This document shows positions 35,030-44,797 of a stretch of 64,000 bases of DNA, one piece after another. Each line of letters opens with the position of its first letter. Position 1 is the stretch's first letter. The stretch comes from [Eubacterium] cellulosolvens LD2006 (lineage in GTDB: Bacteria; Bacillota; Clostridia; Lachnospirales; Lachnospiraceae), in assembly GCF_000621585.1 (NCBI RefSeq), contig NZ_KK211311.1:36096-100095 (forward strand), given 5' to 3'. A program made the position numbers and the translations under genes. A model generated the notes under the pieces. The model saw only the letters and a program-made list of their open reading frames with translations, ran no database searches and had not been told where the DNA came from.

Positions 35030-36931
35030 ATGGAAAAACTACTGCAGCATATAAAACAGCCGGATGACATCAAAAAAATTCCGCAGGAAAGACTGCAGGA
35101 TCTCGCGGATGAGATCCGGGATTATCTGATTCATTCTGTCAGCAGGACAGGAGGCCATCTGGCGTCAAATCTGGGCGTTGTGGAACTGACAATCGCCCTT
35201 CATTATGTATATTCCCTTCCCAAGGACAAGATCATCTGGGATGTCGGACATCAGGCCTACACCCACAAGATTCTGACCGGTCGAAAAGAGGATTTCGCCT
35301 GGCTTCGGAAAGAGGGCGGCATCTCCGGCTTCCCGAGACGGGAAGAGAGCGACTGCGACTGCTGGGACGCGGGGCACAGTTCAAATTCCATCTCTGCGGG
35401 GCTCGGCTATGTGGAGGCAAGGGATCTCGCGCACGCGGATTACTCCGTTGTCTCTGTGATCGGGGACGGCGCCCTGACCGGCGGCATGGCCTTTGAGGCG
35501 ATGAACAACGCCGCGCAGCTGAAGACAAATTTCGTCACAATTCTGAACGACAACAACATGTCGATCTCGAGAAATGTCGGCGGTCTTCACAACTATCTCA
35601 CGGATCTTCGGACGTCTCCGGCCTACACGGATTTCAAGGGAAGCGTGCAGGACCGGCTGGAAAAGATCCCCGGCATCGGAGAAAAAATGGTCTCCAGAAT
35701 CCGCCGGACGAAGAGCAGCCTGAAGCAGCTGGTGATTCCCGGCATGTTCTTTGAGGACATGGGCATCACTTATCTCGGACCGGTCGACGGACACAACATC
35801 CGCGGGATGATCCGCGCGCTGCAGGAAGCAAAAAGAGTCAACGGACCGGTACTCCTTCACGTGCTGACGGAGAAGGGAAGAGGTTTTGCGCCGGCGACCC
35901 GCCATCCGGAGAGATTTCACGGCACGGGGGCTTTTGATATCAACACCGGTGTGCCGCTGTCGAACGGAAACGCGACATACACGGATATTTTTTCGACGGT
36001 GATGCGGAAAATGGGAGAGCGCGACGCGTCCGTCGTCGCCGTGACTGCGGCCATGGCGGAGGGAACCGGACTCAAACGTTTTGCCAATCGTTTTCCGGAC
36101 CGCTTCTTTGACGCCGGAATCGCCGAGGAACATGCGGTGACCTTCGCCGCCGGACTTGCGCTCGGAGGCCTGAAACCGGTGCTTGCGATCTATTCTTCTT
36201 TCCTGCAGAGAGGCTTCGATCAGCTGATGGAGGACATCTGTATGCAGAAGCTGCACGTGGTCCTCGCGGTCGACCGCGCCGGTTTCGTGGGAGCGGACGG
36301 AAAGACCCACAACGGCTGCTTCGATCTCTCCTACCTGTCGATGATGCCGGAGATGACGATTCTGGCGCCGAAGAACAAGTGGGAACTCTCCGATATGATG
36401 AAGTTTGCCCTCGCCTTTGACGGGCCGGTCGCGATCCGCTATCCGAGAGGAGACGCGTGGACAGGGCTCGAGGAACACCGCGCTCCCGTCGAATACGGAA
36501 AAGCGGAAGTAATCCGGAGGGGAAAGAAGATCGCCCTGCTGCCGGTGGGAGCGATGATGAAGGAAGCGGTCGCTGTGGCGGAGGCTCTGGAAAAGAAGGG
36601 ATATGAGCCGACATTGGTGAATATGCGCTTTGTCAAACCGCTGGATGAGCAGCTGCTTCTGGAACTCTCAGAGGATCATGAACTCTTCGTCACGATGGAA
36701 GAGAACGCCAGAAGAGGCGGATTCGGCGTACAGGTTCTGGATTTTGTGAACAGCGGGAGACTTCCCGTTCATGTGGAAGTGGCGGCGATCCCGGACAGCT
36801 ATATTCATCACGCGTCCCCGGAGCGGCAGAGAGAACTCTGCGGTCTGGACGCGGAGAGCATGACAAATAGGATTTTGAATTACCTGGAGGAAAACAATGG
36901 CGAAGAAACGCCTGGACATATTGGTGACTGA
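35030..36931 (+). CDS. dxs: 1-deoxy-D-xylulose-5-phosphate synthase
   Basis: DXS makes deoxyxylulose 5-phosphate from pyruvate and glyceraldehyde 3-phosphate, the first step of the MEP isoprenoid pathway. The 633-residue protein has thiamine-diphosphate motif GDGALTGGMAFEAMNNAAQ, LNDNNMSISRNVGGL, FFDAGIAEEHAVTFAAGLAL and DRAGFVGADGKTHNG. It lies 48 bases after ispA and supplies the same pathway. Its last 35 bases overlap tlyA in another frame. Confidence 0.96.
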   Translation: MEKLLQHIKQPDDIKKIPQERLQDLADEIRDYLIHSVSRTGGHLASNLGVVELTIALHYVYSLPKDKIIWDVGHQAYTHKILTGRKEDFAWLRKEGGISGFPRREESDCDCWDAGHSSNSISAGLGYVEARDLAHADYSVVSVIGDGALTGGMAFEAMNNAAQLKTNFVTILNDNNMSISRNVGGLHNYLTDLRTSPAYTDFKGSVQDRLEKIPGIGEKMVSRIRRTKSSLKQLVIPGMFFEDMGITYLGPVDGHNIRGMIRALQEAKRVNGPVLLHVLTEKGRGFAPATRHPERFHGTGAFDINTGVPLSNGNATYTDIFSTVMRKMGERDASVVAVTAAMAEGTGLKRFANRFPDRFFDAGIAEEHAVTFAAGLALGGLKPVLAIYSSFLQRGFDQLMEDICMQKLHVVLAVDRAGFVGADGKTHNGCFDLSYLSMMPEMTILAPKNKWELSDMMKFALAFDGPVAIRYPRGDAWTGLEEHRAPVEYGKAEVIRRGKKIALLPVGAMMKEAVAVAEALEKKGYEPTLVNMRFVKPLDEQLLLELSEDHELFVTMEENARRGGFGVQVLDFVNSGRLPVHVEVAAIPDSYIHHASPERQRELCGLDAESMTNRILNYLEENNGEETPGHIGD

Positions 36932-37799
36932 GCGGGGACTGGCTCCGTCGCGTGAGAAAGCAAAGCTGATCATCATGGCCGGAGAGGTTTTTGTGGATGG
37001 TCAGAGAGAAGACAAGGCAGGAATGACGTTTCCGGAGACAGCAGAGATCACATTGAAACAGTCGAAAAAAGAGCTGTTTCCTTTTGTGAGCAGGGGCGGA
37101 CTGAAGCTCGACAAGGCTGTGAAGGCCTTCCGCCTGGATCTGTCCGGAAGGGTGTGTATGGACGTGGGTGCCTCCACCGGGGGCTTTACGGACTGCATGC
37201 TGCAGAACGGCGCCGTAAAGGTGTACTCGGTGGACGTCGGACGCGGACAGCTGGACTGGAAACTCCGGGAGGATCCGAGGGTGACGGTCATGGAAAAGAC
37301 CAACATCCGCTATGTGACGCCGGAAGATATTGAAGAGAGACCTTCTTTTGTCTCTATCGACGTCTCCTTTATTTCTCTGACCAAGGTGCTTCCGCCGGTG
37401 AAGGATCTCATGGAAAATGAGGGCGAGCTGGTGTGTCTGATCAAGCCGCAGTTTGAGGCGGGAAGAGAAAAGGTAGGAAAGAAAGGCGTTGTCCGGGATC
37501 CGAAGGTTCACGAGGAAGTGATCCGGGAGGTAGTCACGTTTGCGTCGGCGATCGGACTTGTGCCGAAGGAACTCGAGTTCTCTCCGATCAAGGGTCCGGA
37601 GGGGAACATTGAATATCTGGTTCATCTGCTGAAGAAGCAGAATCCGGAAATTTCCGGGTTGCCGGAGGAGAGAGCGGCCGGCGGGGCCTGCACATCCGGA
37701 GAGGAAGGCGCGGATACACAGGAGGCAGCGACATCGGGTATCCCGGCGGAGGATATGATCCGGAGAGTAGTAAAAAAAGCACATCAGTCTCTGGACTGA
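36897..37799 (+). CDS. tlyA: TlyA family rRNA 2'-O-methyltransferase
   Basis: This 300-residue protein combines an N-terminal S4 RNA-binding domain (RLDILVTERGLAPSREKAKL) with an FtsJ-like SAM methyltransferase (CMDVGASTGGFTDCMLQNGA, then SIDVSFISL and LIKPQFEAGREKVGKKGVV). In mycobacteria TlyA methylates 16S and 23S rRNA cytidines. A Glu/Gly/Ala-rich insert lies near residues 255-280 before the last helix. It starts inside dxs, with GGAGG in the dxs coding sequence, so translation is coupled. Confidence 0.93.
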   Translation: MAKKRLDILVTERGLAPSREKAKLIIMAGEVFVDGQREDKAGMTFPETAEITLKQSKKELFPFVSRGGLKLDKAVKAFRLDLSGRVCMDVGASTGGFTDCMLQNGAVKVYSVDVGRGQLDWKLREDPRVTVMEKTNIRYVTPEDIEERPSFVSIDVSFISLTKVLPPVKDLMENEGELVCLIKPQFEAGREKVGKKGVVRDPKVHEEVIREVVTFASAIGLVPKELEFSPIKGPEGNIEYLVHLLKKQNPEISGLPEERAAGGACTSGEEGADTQEAATSGIPAEDMIRRVVKKAHQSLD

Positions 37800-37823
37800 T
37801 CTGCTTCGGAGGGGTGGTTCCGA

Positions 37824-38684
37824 ATGAAGAAGTTTTATATCATTACCAATCGCGCGAAGGATCCGGATTTTTCGGTGACCGGGCAGATCGCGGAGTATCT
37901 CGAGACCCACGGGGCGGTCTGTTTCTGCCGGAAAAGCGAGGGCGCTGTCGATGAAAACCATCGGGAAAATGTGCGGGAGACGATGCCTGCGGACACGGAA
38001 TGTGTGATCGTCCTCGGCGGCGACGGAACGCTGATGCGCGCGGCCTATGACGTGCACGGCATGGGAATACCACTGATCGGAATCAATCTCGGTACGCTCG
38101 GGTATCTGGCGGAGATCGAACGGCCGTCGATTTACCCGGCGCTGGACTGCCTTCTTGCGGATCGGTTCCAGATGGAGAAGCGGATGATGCTCCACGGGGC
38201 GGTCTATCACGAGAACAGACTCGTGCATGAGGATATCGCGCTGAATGATATTGTCATCGGAAGAAGCGGGGCACTGCATGTGATGTCTCTGTACAATTAC
38301 GTGAATGGAAATTACCTGAATTATTACCGGGGAGACGGCGTGATTATCGCCAGCCCGACCGGCTCGACGGGTTACAGCCTCTCTGCCGGCGGACCGCTGA
38401 TTTCGCCGGACGCGGCTCTTTTTCTCATGACGCCGCTCTGCGCGCACACGCTGAACACGAGAAGCATCATTCTTCCGGCAGAGAACCGGATTACGGTGCG
38501 GATCGGCGCCGGACGAGACGACACGGTGGAGAACGCCATGGCGTATTTCGACGGAGGAAGAAAAACGCCGATGGTCACCAACGACAGGATTGAGATCACC
38601 CGCTCGGAATATGATACGCTGATTGTAAAAATCCGTAACGATAGTTTTCTGGAGACACTGAAACGAAAAATGTCAGACATCTGA
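37824..38684 (+). CDS. nadK: NAD kinase
   Basis: NAD kinase makes NADP from NAD and ATP (or polyphosphate). The 286-residue protein has the diagnostic LGGDGTLMRAA motif, GINLGTLGYLAEIE, and SPTGSTGYSLSAGGP. GGAGGGG precedes ATG 37824, 24 bases behind tlyA. The position between tlyA and argR matches the usual Clostridial gene order. Confidence 0.95.
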   Translation: MKKFYIITNRAKDPDFSVTGQIAEYLETHGAVCFCRKSEGAVDENHRENVRETMPADTECVIVLGGDGTLMRAAYDVHGMGIPLIGINLGTLGYLAEIERPSIYPALDCLLADRFQMEKRMMLHGAVYHENRLVHEDIALNDIVIGRSGALHVMSLYNYVNGNYLNYYRGDGVIIASPTGSTGYSLSAGGPLISPDAALFLMTPLCAHTLNTRSIILPAENRITVRIGAGRDDTVENAMAYFDGGRKTPMVTNDRIEITRSEYDTLIVKIRNDSFLETLKRKMSDI

Positions 38685-38704
38685 CCGCATACGGAGGACA
38701 TAAA

Positions 38705-39160
38705 ATGAAACTTGCCAGACAGGCGGAAATCCTGAAACTGATTCATGAATATGACATAGAGACACAGGAGGAGCTCGCGAGAAAGCTGGAGGAGAACGGC
38801 TTTGAGGTTACACAGGCCACTGTCTCCAGAGACATCCGCGAGATGAAGCTCACAAAGGTGACCGGAGAAAACGGACATCTTCGCTATACACTTTTGCAGA
38901 ACCAGGCCCAGGACACGGCGGGCAGATATGTCCGCGTCCTGAAGGACGCCGTGATCGGCATGGACACGGCGGACAACCTTCTCGTCGTAAAGACGGTGGC
39001 AGGTATGGCGATGGCGGCAGCGGCCGTGATCGACGAAATGAACTGGGGGGAAATCGTAGGCTGTATTGCCGGCGACAACACGATCTTCTGTGCTGTGAGA
39101 AGCCGGGAAGAGGCCATACGTGTGATGGATAAATTAAGGAAGATGCTTGAGACATTCTGA
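38705..39160 (+). CDS. argR: Arginine repressor ArgR/AhrC
   Basis: This 151-residue regulator has an N-terminal winged helix (FEVTQATVSRDIREMKLTKV) and a C-terminal oligomerisation and arginine-binding domain (VGCIAGDNTIFCAVRS). It represses arginine synthesis genes when arginine is high. No arginine genes are nearby; its place before recN is a conserved Firmicute arrangement and not evidence of local targets. GGAGGACAT precedes the ATG. Confidence 0.95.
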   Translation: MKLARQAEILKLIHEYDIETQEELARKLEENGFEVTQATVSRDIREMKLTKVTGENGHLRYTLLQNQAQDTAGRYVRVLKDAVIGMDTADNLLVVKTVAGMAMAAAAVIDEMNWGEIVGCIAGDNTIFCAVRSREEAIRVMDKLRKMLETF

Positions 39161-39168
39161 GGTAGCAT

Positions 39169-40857
39169 ATGCTTACAAATCTGCATGTAAAGAACCTCGC
39201 GCTGATTGACGAGGCGGAAGTGAATTTCGGACCCGGTCTGAATATCCTGACCGGAGAGACCGGCGCCGGAAAATCCATCCTGATCGGTTCCATCAACATC
39301 GCGCTCGGACAAAAGATGTCCAGGGAAATGATCCGCAAAGGACAGACCTCCGCGCTGGTGGAACTGGTTTTTCAGGTGGACAATCCGGCTGTACGGGAGA
39401 AGTTAAAGGAACTTGATGTCGAGACCGAGGACGGGCAGCTGATCATTACCCGAAAGTACAACGACGGCAGGAGTATCAGCAGACTGAACGGCGAGACCTG
39501 TACGGCGGCAAAAATCCGCGAGATCTCGAGCCTTCTGCTCGATATCCACGGACAGCACGAACACCAGAAACTCCTCTATCCGGAGAACCAGCTGGAGATC
39601 CTCGACGCCTTCGGGAGAAAGAAGATTCAGGGCATCCTTCGGGAGACGGAGGAGGCGTACGCGCTCTGGCAGGGCGTGAAGCGGGAGCTTCGGGACTATG
39701 AGGTCGACGACGGGGAGAGGGAACGGGAGGTCTCTTTTCTCCGCTTTGAGATTGGTGAGATTGAGGAGGCCGGACTGACGGCCGGCGAGGACGAGGAACT
39801 GGAGAAGACGTATCGCCGGATGTCCAACAGCAGAAAGATAGTGGAGACGCTGAACACGGTTCATCAGCTCACGGGAAATGACGGCGGCGCCGGCGATCAG
39901 ACCGGACGCGCGGTGCAGGAACTTGAGCGGGTGACGGATCTCGACGACGGACTCGCCGGTCTCCACGCGAGTATTGTGGACATCGACAACCTCCTGAACG
40001 ATTTCAACCGCGAGGCTGCTTCTTACCTGGAGGACTTCACCTTTTCGGAGGAGGAGTTTTACGAGACGGAGCGCCGGCTGAACAGGATCAACGATCTGAA
40101 GGTGAAGTACGGGCGCACCGTGGAGGACATTCTCGCCGCTCTGGATGAGCGGAAGGAAAAACTCGCGCACTTCGAGAATTTCGAGGAGCGTCGGCAGGAA
40201 TTGCTCGATCAGGAGAAAAAAGCGAGAGAAAAGCTGGACGACGTCTGCAACCGTCTGACGGATGCGAGACGCGAGGCGGCCGGCGAACTCTCCCGTCAGG
40301 TCATTCACGAGTTGGAGGATCTGAATTTTCTTTCTATAGAATTTGAGATTTCATTCCGTAAGAATTCTTCCTATGCGAAGAACGGAAACGACACGGTGGA
40401 ATTTCTGATCTCCACAAATCCGGGAGAGAGCGTGAAGCCTCTCAGCCGCGTCGTGTCGGGCGGAGAGCTCTCGAGAATCATGCTCGCGATCAAGACACTT
40501 CTGGCGGACAAAGATGAGACGGAGTCGCTGATCTTTGATGAGATCGACACCGGAATCAGCGGAAGAACCGCCCAGAAAGTATCGGAAAAGATGGCGCAGA
40601 TTGCGGGGAGCCATCAGGTGCTCTGCATCACCCATCTCGCCCAGATCGCGTCCATGGCGGATCATCACTATGTGATCACGAAACAGATCGAGGGAGACGG
40701 AACAAGTTCTCACATCCGGGAGCTCGGCGAGAATGAAATCGTCGACGAGCTCGCGCGGATCCTCGGAGGCGCAGAGATCACGCAGGCCGTGATCGAAAAC
40801 GCCGGCGAGATGAAGCGTCTCGCGGACAGGAGAAAGAGCGAAATCGGCCGTGCATGA
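39169..40857 (+). CDS. recN: DNA repair protein RecN
   Basis: RecN is an SMC-like ATPase for double-strand break repair. The 562-residue protein has Walker A LTGETGAGKSIL, a long central coiled coil (about residues 150-370), the signature VVSGGELSRIMLAIK and Walker B ESLIFDEIDTGISG, then QVLCITHLAQIAS. It is the last gene of the xseA operon; a strong terminator lies 70 bases downstream. In many spore formers spoIVB and spo0A follow recN, but here they do not. Confidence 0.96.
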   Translation: MLTNLHVKNLALIDEAEVNFGPGLNILTGETGAGKSILIGSINIALGQKMSREMIRKGQTSALVELVFQVDNPAVREKLKELDVETEDGQLIITRKYNDGRSISRLNGETCTAAKIREISSLLLDIHGQHEHQKLLYPENQLEILDAFGRKKIQGILRETEEAYALWQGVKRELRDYEVDDGEREREVSFLRFEIGEIEEAGLTAGEDEELEKTYRRMSNSRKIVETLNTVHQLTGNDGGAGDQTGRAVQELERVTDLDDGLAGLHASIVDIDNLLNDFNREAASYLEDFTFSEEEFYETERRLNRINDLKVKYGRTVEDILAALDERKEKLAHFENFEERRQELLDQEKKAREKLDDVCNRLTDARREAAGELSRQVIHELEDLNFLSIEFEISFRKNSSYAKNGNDTVEFLISTNPGESVKPLSRVVSGGELSRIMLAIKTLLADKDETESLIFDEIDTGISGRTAQKVSEKMAQIAGSHQVLCITHLAQIASMADHHYVITKQIEGDGTSSHIRELGENEIVDELARILGGAEITQAVIENAGEMKRLADRRKSEIGRA

Positions 40858-40927
40858 TCGGCGGCCGGAACCGGATAATACACAAAAGATACAAAACACA
40901 AATACACAAAATACACAAAATACAGGA

Positions 40928-40973
40928 GTTGCGGTTTCCCGTAAAAACGGAAGCCGCAACTTTCTTTTTTTTT
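40928..40973 (+). terminator. Intrinsic terminator of the xse-recN operon
   Basis: GTTGCGG-t-TTCCCGT pairs with ACGG-AA-g-CCGCAAC around an A-rich loop, followed by TTTCTTTTTTTTT. Confidence 0.9.
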
Positions 40974-40981
40974 ACAATCCG

Positions 40982-41010
40982 TTGACAAACATTTTGCATG
41001 GTGCTATCTT
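40982..41010 (+). promoter_or_regulatory. Promoter of the hrcA chaperone operon
   Basis: TTGACA (40982-40987), a 17-base spacer and TATCTT (41005-41010). The predicted start point is just upstream of the CIRCE element. Confidence 0.8.
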
Positions 41011-41023
41011 AATGATGTAGATG

Positions 41024-41050
41024 TTAGCACTCCACAAATATGAGTGCTAA
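41024..41050 (+). promoter_or_regulatory. CIRCE operator
   Basis: A perfect TTAGCACTC-N9-GAGTGCTAA inverted repeat lies 21 bases before hrcA. CIRCE is the binding site of HrcA, which represses heat-shock chaperone operons and is inactivated by heat. It is the only CIRCE in the window, so hrcA, grpE, dnaK and dnaJ are probably controlled together. Confidence 0.97.
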
Positions 41051-41071
41051 CAGAAAGGGAAGGTACGGTAC

Positions 41072-42175
41072 ATGGAAGCGGAAGTGCTTGATGAGAGAAA
41101 AAAGACGATTCTGAAAGCGATCATCCAGACTTATCTGGAGACCGGAGAGCCGGTTGGTTCCCGTACTATTTCCAAGTACACCGATCTTCATCTCAGCTCG
41201 GCGACGATCCGGAACGAGATGAGCGATCTCGAGGAGATGGGATATATTATCCAGCCGCACACATCTGCGGGACGGATACCATCGGACAAGGGATACCGGT
41301 TGTACGTGAATGAAATCCTTCAGCAGAAGAATCAGGAAGTGGATGATATGCGGGAGGTCATGTTCCAGAAGACAGACAAGCTGGAGAAAGTCCTGAAGCA
41401 GGTTGTGCAGGTTCTCGCGCAGAATACGAATTACGCGACGATGATCGCGGGACCGTCGATTCATCAGAACAGCCTGAAGTTCATTCAGCTCTCCAAGGTC
41501 AACGATCAGCAGCTCATCGCGGTGATCGTGGCGCAGGGCAATATGGTGAAGAACCAGATGATTGACCTGAAGGAGGCCATTGACGACGACGATCTCCTGA
41601 AACTGAATCTGCTTCTGAACAATGAGATGATCGGCAAGACGATCGGTGAGATCAATCTTGATACGATCACGAGAATGAAACAGCAGGCAGGTATCCACAG
41701 CGAAGTGGTCAGTCAGGTGATCGACGCGGTTGCGGAGGCGATTCAGTCGACGGAAGAGGATTATCCGATTTACACCAGCGGCGCCGCAAATATCTTCGAT
41801 TATCCGGAACTCTCGGAGTCGAGCAAGGCAAAGGGGCTGGTACAGGCGCTGGGTGATAAGAAAGGCCTGGCAGAGCTGATCCGGGGAGCGGCTCCGGACG
41901 ACAGCAGTGACATCCGGGCATATATCGGAACCGAGGCTCCGATTCAGGGTATGACGGACTGTTCGGTTGTCACGGCGAATTACAACCTGGGCGACGGCAT
42001 GAAAGGTACGGTCGCTATCGTCGGTCCGAGACGAATGGACTACAAAAAGGTTGTGGACAATCTGAAACAGCTCAAGAAACAGATGCAGGAATTGTTCGGC
42101 GACGGCGATGTGCAGATCGGAACGTCCAAGCAGACGGTAGGGATCGAGGCAAAGCCCGACGGGCATGAGAAATAG
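41072..42175 (+). CDS. hrcA: Heat-inducible transcription repressor HrcA
   Basis: HrcA binds CIRCE and represses chaperone genes; GroEL activity feeds back on it. The 367-residue protein has the N-terminal winged helix (ILKAIIQTYLETGEPVGSRT, then LSSATIRNEMSDLEEMGYI), the HTSAGRIPSDKGYRLYV block, and the C-terminal GxxR-type region GTVAIVGPRRMDYKKVV. ATG 41072 follows the CIRCE and GGGAAGG. It is the first gene of a four-gene operon. Confidence 0.96.
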   Translation: MEAEVLDERKKTILKAIIQTYLETGEPVGSRTISKYTDLHLSSATIRNEMSDLEEMGYIIQPHTSAGRIPSDKGYRLYVNEILQQKNQEVDDMREVMFQKTDKLEKVLKQVVQVLAQNTNYATMIAGPSIHQNSLKFIQLSKVNDQQLIAVIVAQGNMVKNQMIDLKEAIDDDDLLKLNLLLNNEMIGKTIGEINLDTITRMKQQAGIHSEVVSQVIDAVAEAIQSTEEDYPIYTSGAANIFDYPELSESSKAKGLVQALGDKKGLAELIRGAAPDDSSDIRAYIGTEAPIQGMTDCSVVTANYNLGDGMKGTVAIVGPRRMDYKKVVDNLKQLKKQMQELFGDGDVQIGTSKQTVGIEAKPDGHEK

Positions 42176-42199
42176 AGCAGACAGAAAGGCGGTACAGAA

Positions 42200-42820
42200 G
42201 TGGCAGATAAAGAAAAAAAGAAAGAAACCGACCGGGTCGTACAGGCGGAGGAGTCAGCTGCTGAGGTGACTGAGGAGACCGTAGCAGAGGACGCAGCCGG
42301 AACAGTCGGAGAGGAGACGTCCGGTGAAGAAGCGGCCGGAGAGACAGAGCCGGAGACAGCTGAAGAGAGCGCCGCGGAAGAAACGGCAGCCGATCCGAGG
42401 GATGCGAAAATCGCAGATCTGACCGACCGTCTGCAGAGACAGATGGCCGAGTTCGAGAACTTCCGCAGAAGAAGCGATAAAGAAAAATCCGGTATGTATG
42501 ATATGGGCGCAGGCGATGTCATCACAAAGGTGCTCGACGTGGTGGACAACTTCGAGAGAGGCCTTAAAGGTTTTGACGAGTCGGATCCTTTCGCGGACGG
42601 AATGAACAAGATCTACAAGCAGCTGACAAAGGTTCTGGACGATCTCGGAGTGAAAGAGATCGAGGCAGAGGGAAAGGAATTCGACCCGAATCTCCACAAT
42701 GCGGTTATGCATGAGGAGAACCCGGAGGTCGGCGAGAGCACGATCACCGCAGTGTTCCAGAAGGGTTATACATATAAAGAGACGGTCATCCGTCACAGCA
42801 TGGTAAGAGTAGCTAATTAA
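42200..42820 (+). CDS. grpE: Nucleotide exchange factor GrpE
   Basis: GrpE releases ADP from DnaK. The 206-residue protein has an unusually long Glu/Ala-rich disordered N-terminus (about 70 residues), then the dimer helix ([20 protein letters not shown]) and the beta domain ([40 protein letters not shown]). Start GTG or ATG choice: GTG 42200 follows AGAAAGGCGG. It sits between hrcA and dnaK, as expected. Confidence 0.95.
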   Translation: MADKEKKKETDRVVQAEESAAEVTEETVAEDAAGTVGEETSGEEAAGETEPETAEESAAEETAADPRDAKIADLTDRLQRQMAEFENFRRRSDKEKSGMYDMGAGDVITKVLDVVDNFERGLKGFDESDPFADGMNKIYKQLTKVLDDLGVKEIEAEGKEFDPNLHNAVMHEENPEVGESTITAVFQKGYTYKETVIRHSMVRVAN

Positions 42821-42867
42821 CGCTTTTTATTGATATAGATCAGAAATCCATACAGGAGGAAATAATC

Positions 42868-44736
42868 ATGGGAAAAATCATTGGTATCGATTTAGGAACA
42901 ACCAACAGCTGTGTAGCTGTCATGGAAGGTGGAAAACCTACAGTTATCGCTAACGCAGAGGGTAACAGAACAACACCGTCTGTCATCTCTTTTAACAAAA
43001 ACGGCGAGCGTCTTGTCGGAGAGCCGGCTAAGCGTATCGCGGTAACAAACGCAGACCGCACCATCGCTTCTATCAAGCGTCATATGGGTTCCGATTACAG
43101 AGTAACAATTGACGACAAGCCATATTCACCGCAGCAGATCTCCGCTTTCATTCTTCAGAAACTGAAAGCAGATGCCGAGGGATATCTCGGAGAGAAGGTA
43201 ACAGAGGCTGTTATCACCTGCCCGGCATATTTCAACGATGCTCAGCGTCAGGCTACAAAGGTAGCAGGAAAGATCGCGGGTCTTGATGTTAAACGTATCA
43301 TCAACGAGCCGACAGCAGCAGCGCTTGCTTACGGACTTGACAATGAGAAAGAGCAGTCCGTTATGGTATACGACCTCGGCGGCGGTACTTTCGATGTATC
43401 CATCATCGAGATCGGTGACGGTGTCATCGAGGTAAAAGCAACAAACGGAAACAACCACCTCGGCGGAGACGACTTCGACAAGAGAGTTGCGGACTGGATT
43501 GTTGCAGAGTTCAAGAACACAGCAGGCGTTGATCTCTCCGGAGACAAAGTTGCTATGCAGCGTATCAAAGAGGCGGCTGAGAAGGCAAAGATCGAGCTTT
43601 CCAGTGCCACAACAACAAACATCAACCTTCCGTTCATCACAATGGTTGACGGAGAGGCAAAACATCTGGATCTCAACCTTGCGAGAGCAAAATTCAACGA
43701 GCTCACAGCTGACCTCGTAGAGGCAACCGCGGAGCCTGTTACAAAGGCACTTGCAGATGCCGGAATGACAGCTTCCGACCTAGGAAAAGTTCTTCTTGTC
43801 GGCGGATCCACACGTATTCCGGCCGTACAGGATAAGGTAAGACAGCTCACAGGCCAGGAGCCGAGCAAGTCCCTCAACCCGGATGAGTGTGTAGCCATCG
43901 GTGCTTCCGTACAGGGTGCGAAACTCGCAGGCGACTCCAGTGCCGGTGATATCCTTCTTCTCGATGTAACACCGCTTACACTTTCCATCGAGACAATGGG
44001 AGGAATCGCTACACCTCTGATTGAGAGAAATACAACCATCCCGACAAAGAAGAGCCAGATCTTCTCCACAGCCGCAGACAATCAGACAGCTGTAGACATC
44101 AACGTCGTACAGGGTGAGCGTAAGTTCGCGAGAGATAACAAGTCCCTCGGACAGTTCAGACTCGACGGAATCCCGCCGGCAATGAGAGGTGTTCCGCAGA
44201 TCGAGGTTACCTTCGATATCGATGCGAACGGTATTGTTAACGTATCCGCAAAAGACCTCGGAACAGGAAAAGAGCAGCACATCACAATCACATCCGGATC
44301 CAGCATGTCCGATGAAGAGATCGATAAGGCTGTCAAAGAGGCTGCACAGTACGAGGCAGAGGATAAGAAACGGAAAGAGGCTGTTGATCTCAGAAACGAG
44401 GCAGATCAGACCGTATTCCAGGTAGAGAAAGCCCTTGGAGAGGTTGGAGACAAAGTAGAAGCAGATCAGAAGAGCGGCGTAGAGGCTGACCTCGCTGCCC
44501 TCAAAGACCTTCTTGGAAAAGCACCTGTTGACGGAACACTCACAGACGCACAGGTTGCCGATATCAAAGCTGCAAAAGAGAAACTGATGAATTCTTCTCA
44601 GGCTCTCTTCACAAAGATGTATGAGAACATGCAGCAGAACGCAGGCGCACAGGCAGGCCCGAACCCGGGAGCAGGCGCAGCCGGCGGAGCGGCAGGAAAC
44701 GATGACGTTGTAGACGCTGATTATAAAGAAGTCTGA
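42868..44736 (+). CDS. dnaK: Chaperone DnaK (Hsp70)
   Basis: This 622-residue Hsp70 has ATPase motifs [57 protein letters not shown] and [16 protein letters not shown], and the substrate domain [20 protein letters not shown]. The C-terminal lid ends in a Gly/Ala-rich linker and an acidic tail [18 protein letters not shown] precedes the ATG. Codon use here shifts toward a high-expression pattern compared with neighbouring genes. Works with DnaJ and GrpE encoded on either side. Confidence 0.98.
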   Translation: MGKIIGIDLGTTNSCVAVMEGGKPTVIANAEGNRTTPSVISFNKNGERLVGEPAKRIAVTNADRTIASIKRHMGSDYRVTIDDKPYSPQQISAFILQKLKADAEGYLGEKVTEAVITCPAYFNDAQRQATKVAGKIAGLDVKRIINEPTAAALAYGLDNEKEQSVMVYDLGGGTFDVSIIEIGDGVIEVKATNGNNHLGGDDFDKRVADWIVAEFKNTAGVDLSGDKVAMQRIKEAAEKAKIELSSATTTNINLPFITMVDGEAKHLDLNLARAKFNELTADLVEATAEPVTKALADAGMTASDLGKVLLVGGSTRIPAVQDKVRQLTGQEPSKSLNPDECVAIGASVQGAKLAGDSSAGDILLLDVTPLTLSIETMGGIATPLIERNTTIPTKKSQIFSTAADNQTAVDINVVQGERKFARDNKSLGQFRLDGIPPAMRGVPQIEVTFDIDANGIVNVSAKDLGTGKEQHITITSGSSMSDEEIDKAVKEAAQYEAEDKKRKEAVDLRNEADQTVFQVEKALGEVGDKVEADQKSGVEADLAALKDLLGKAPVDGTLTDAQVADIKAAKEKLMNSSQALFTKMYENMQQNAGAQAGPNPGAGAAGGAAGNDDVVDADYKEV

Positions 44737-44797
44737 TTTCCGGCTGTTCGATCAGAACATCGGAGTTAATGTCGGCGGAACAGAGGAGTGCATGTAA

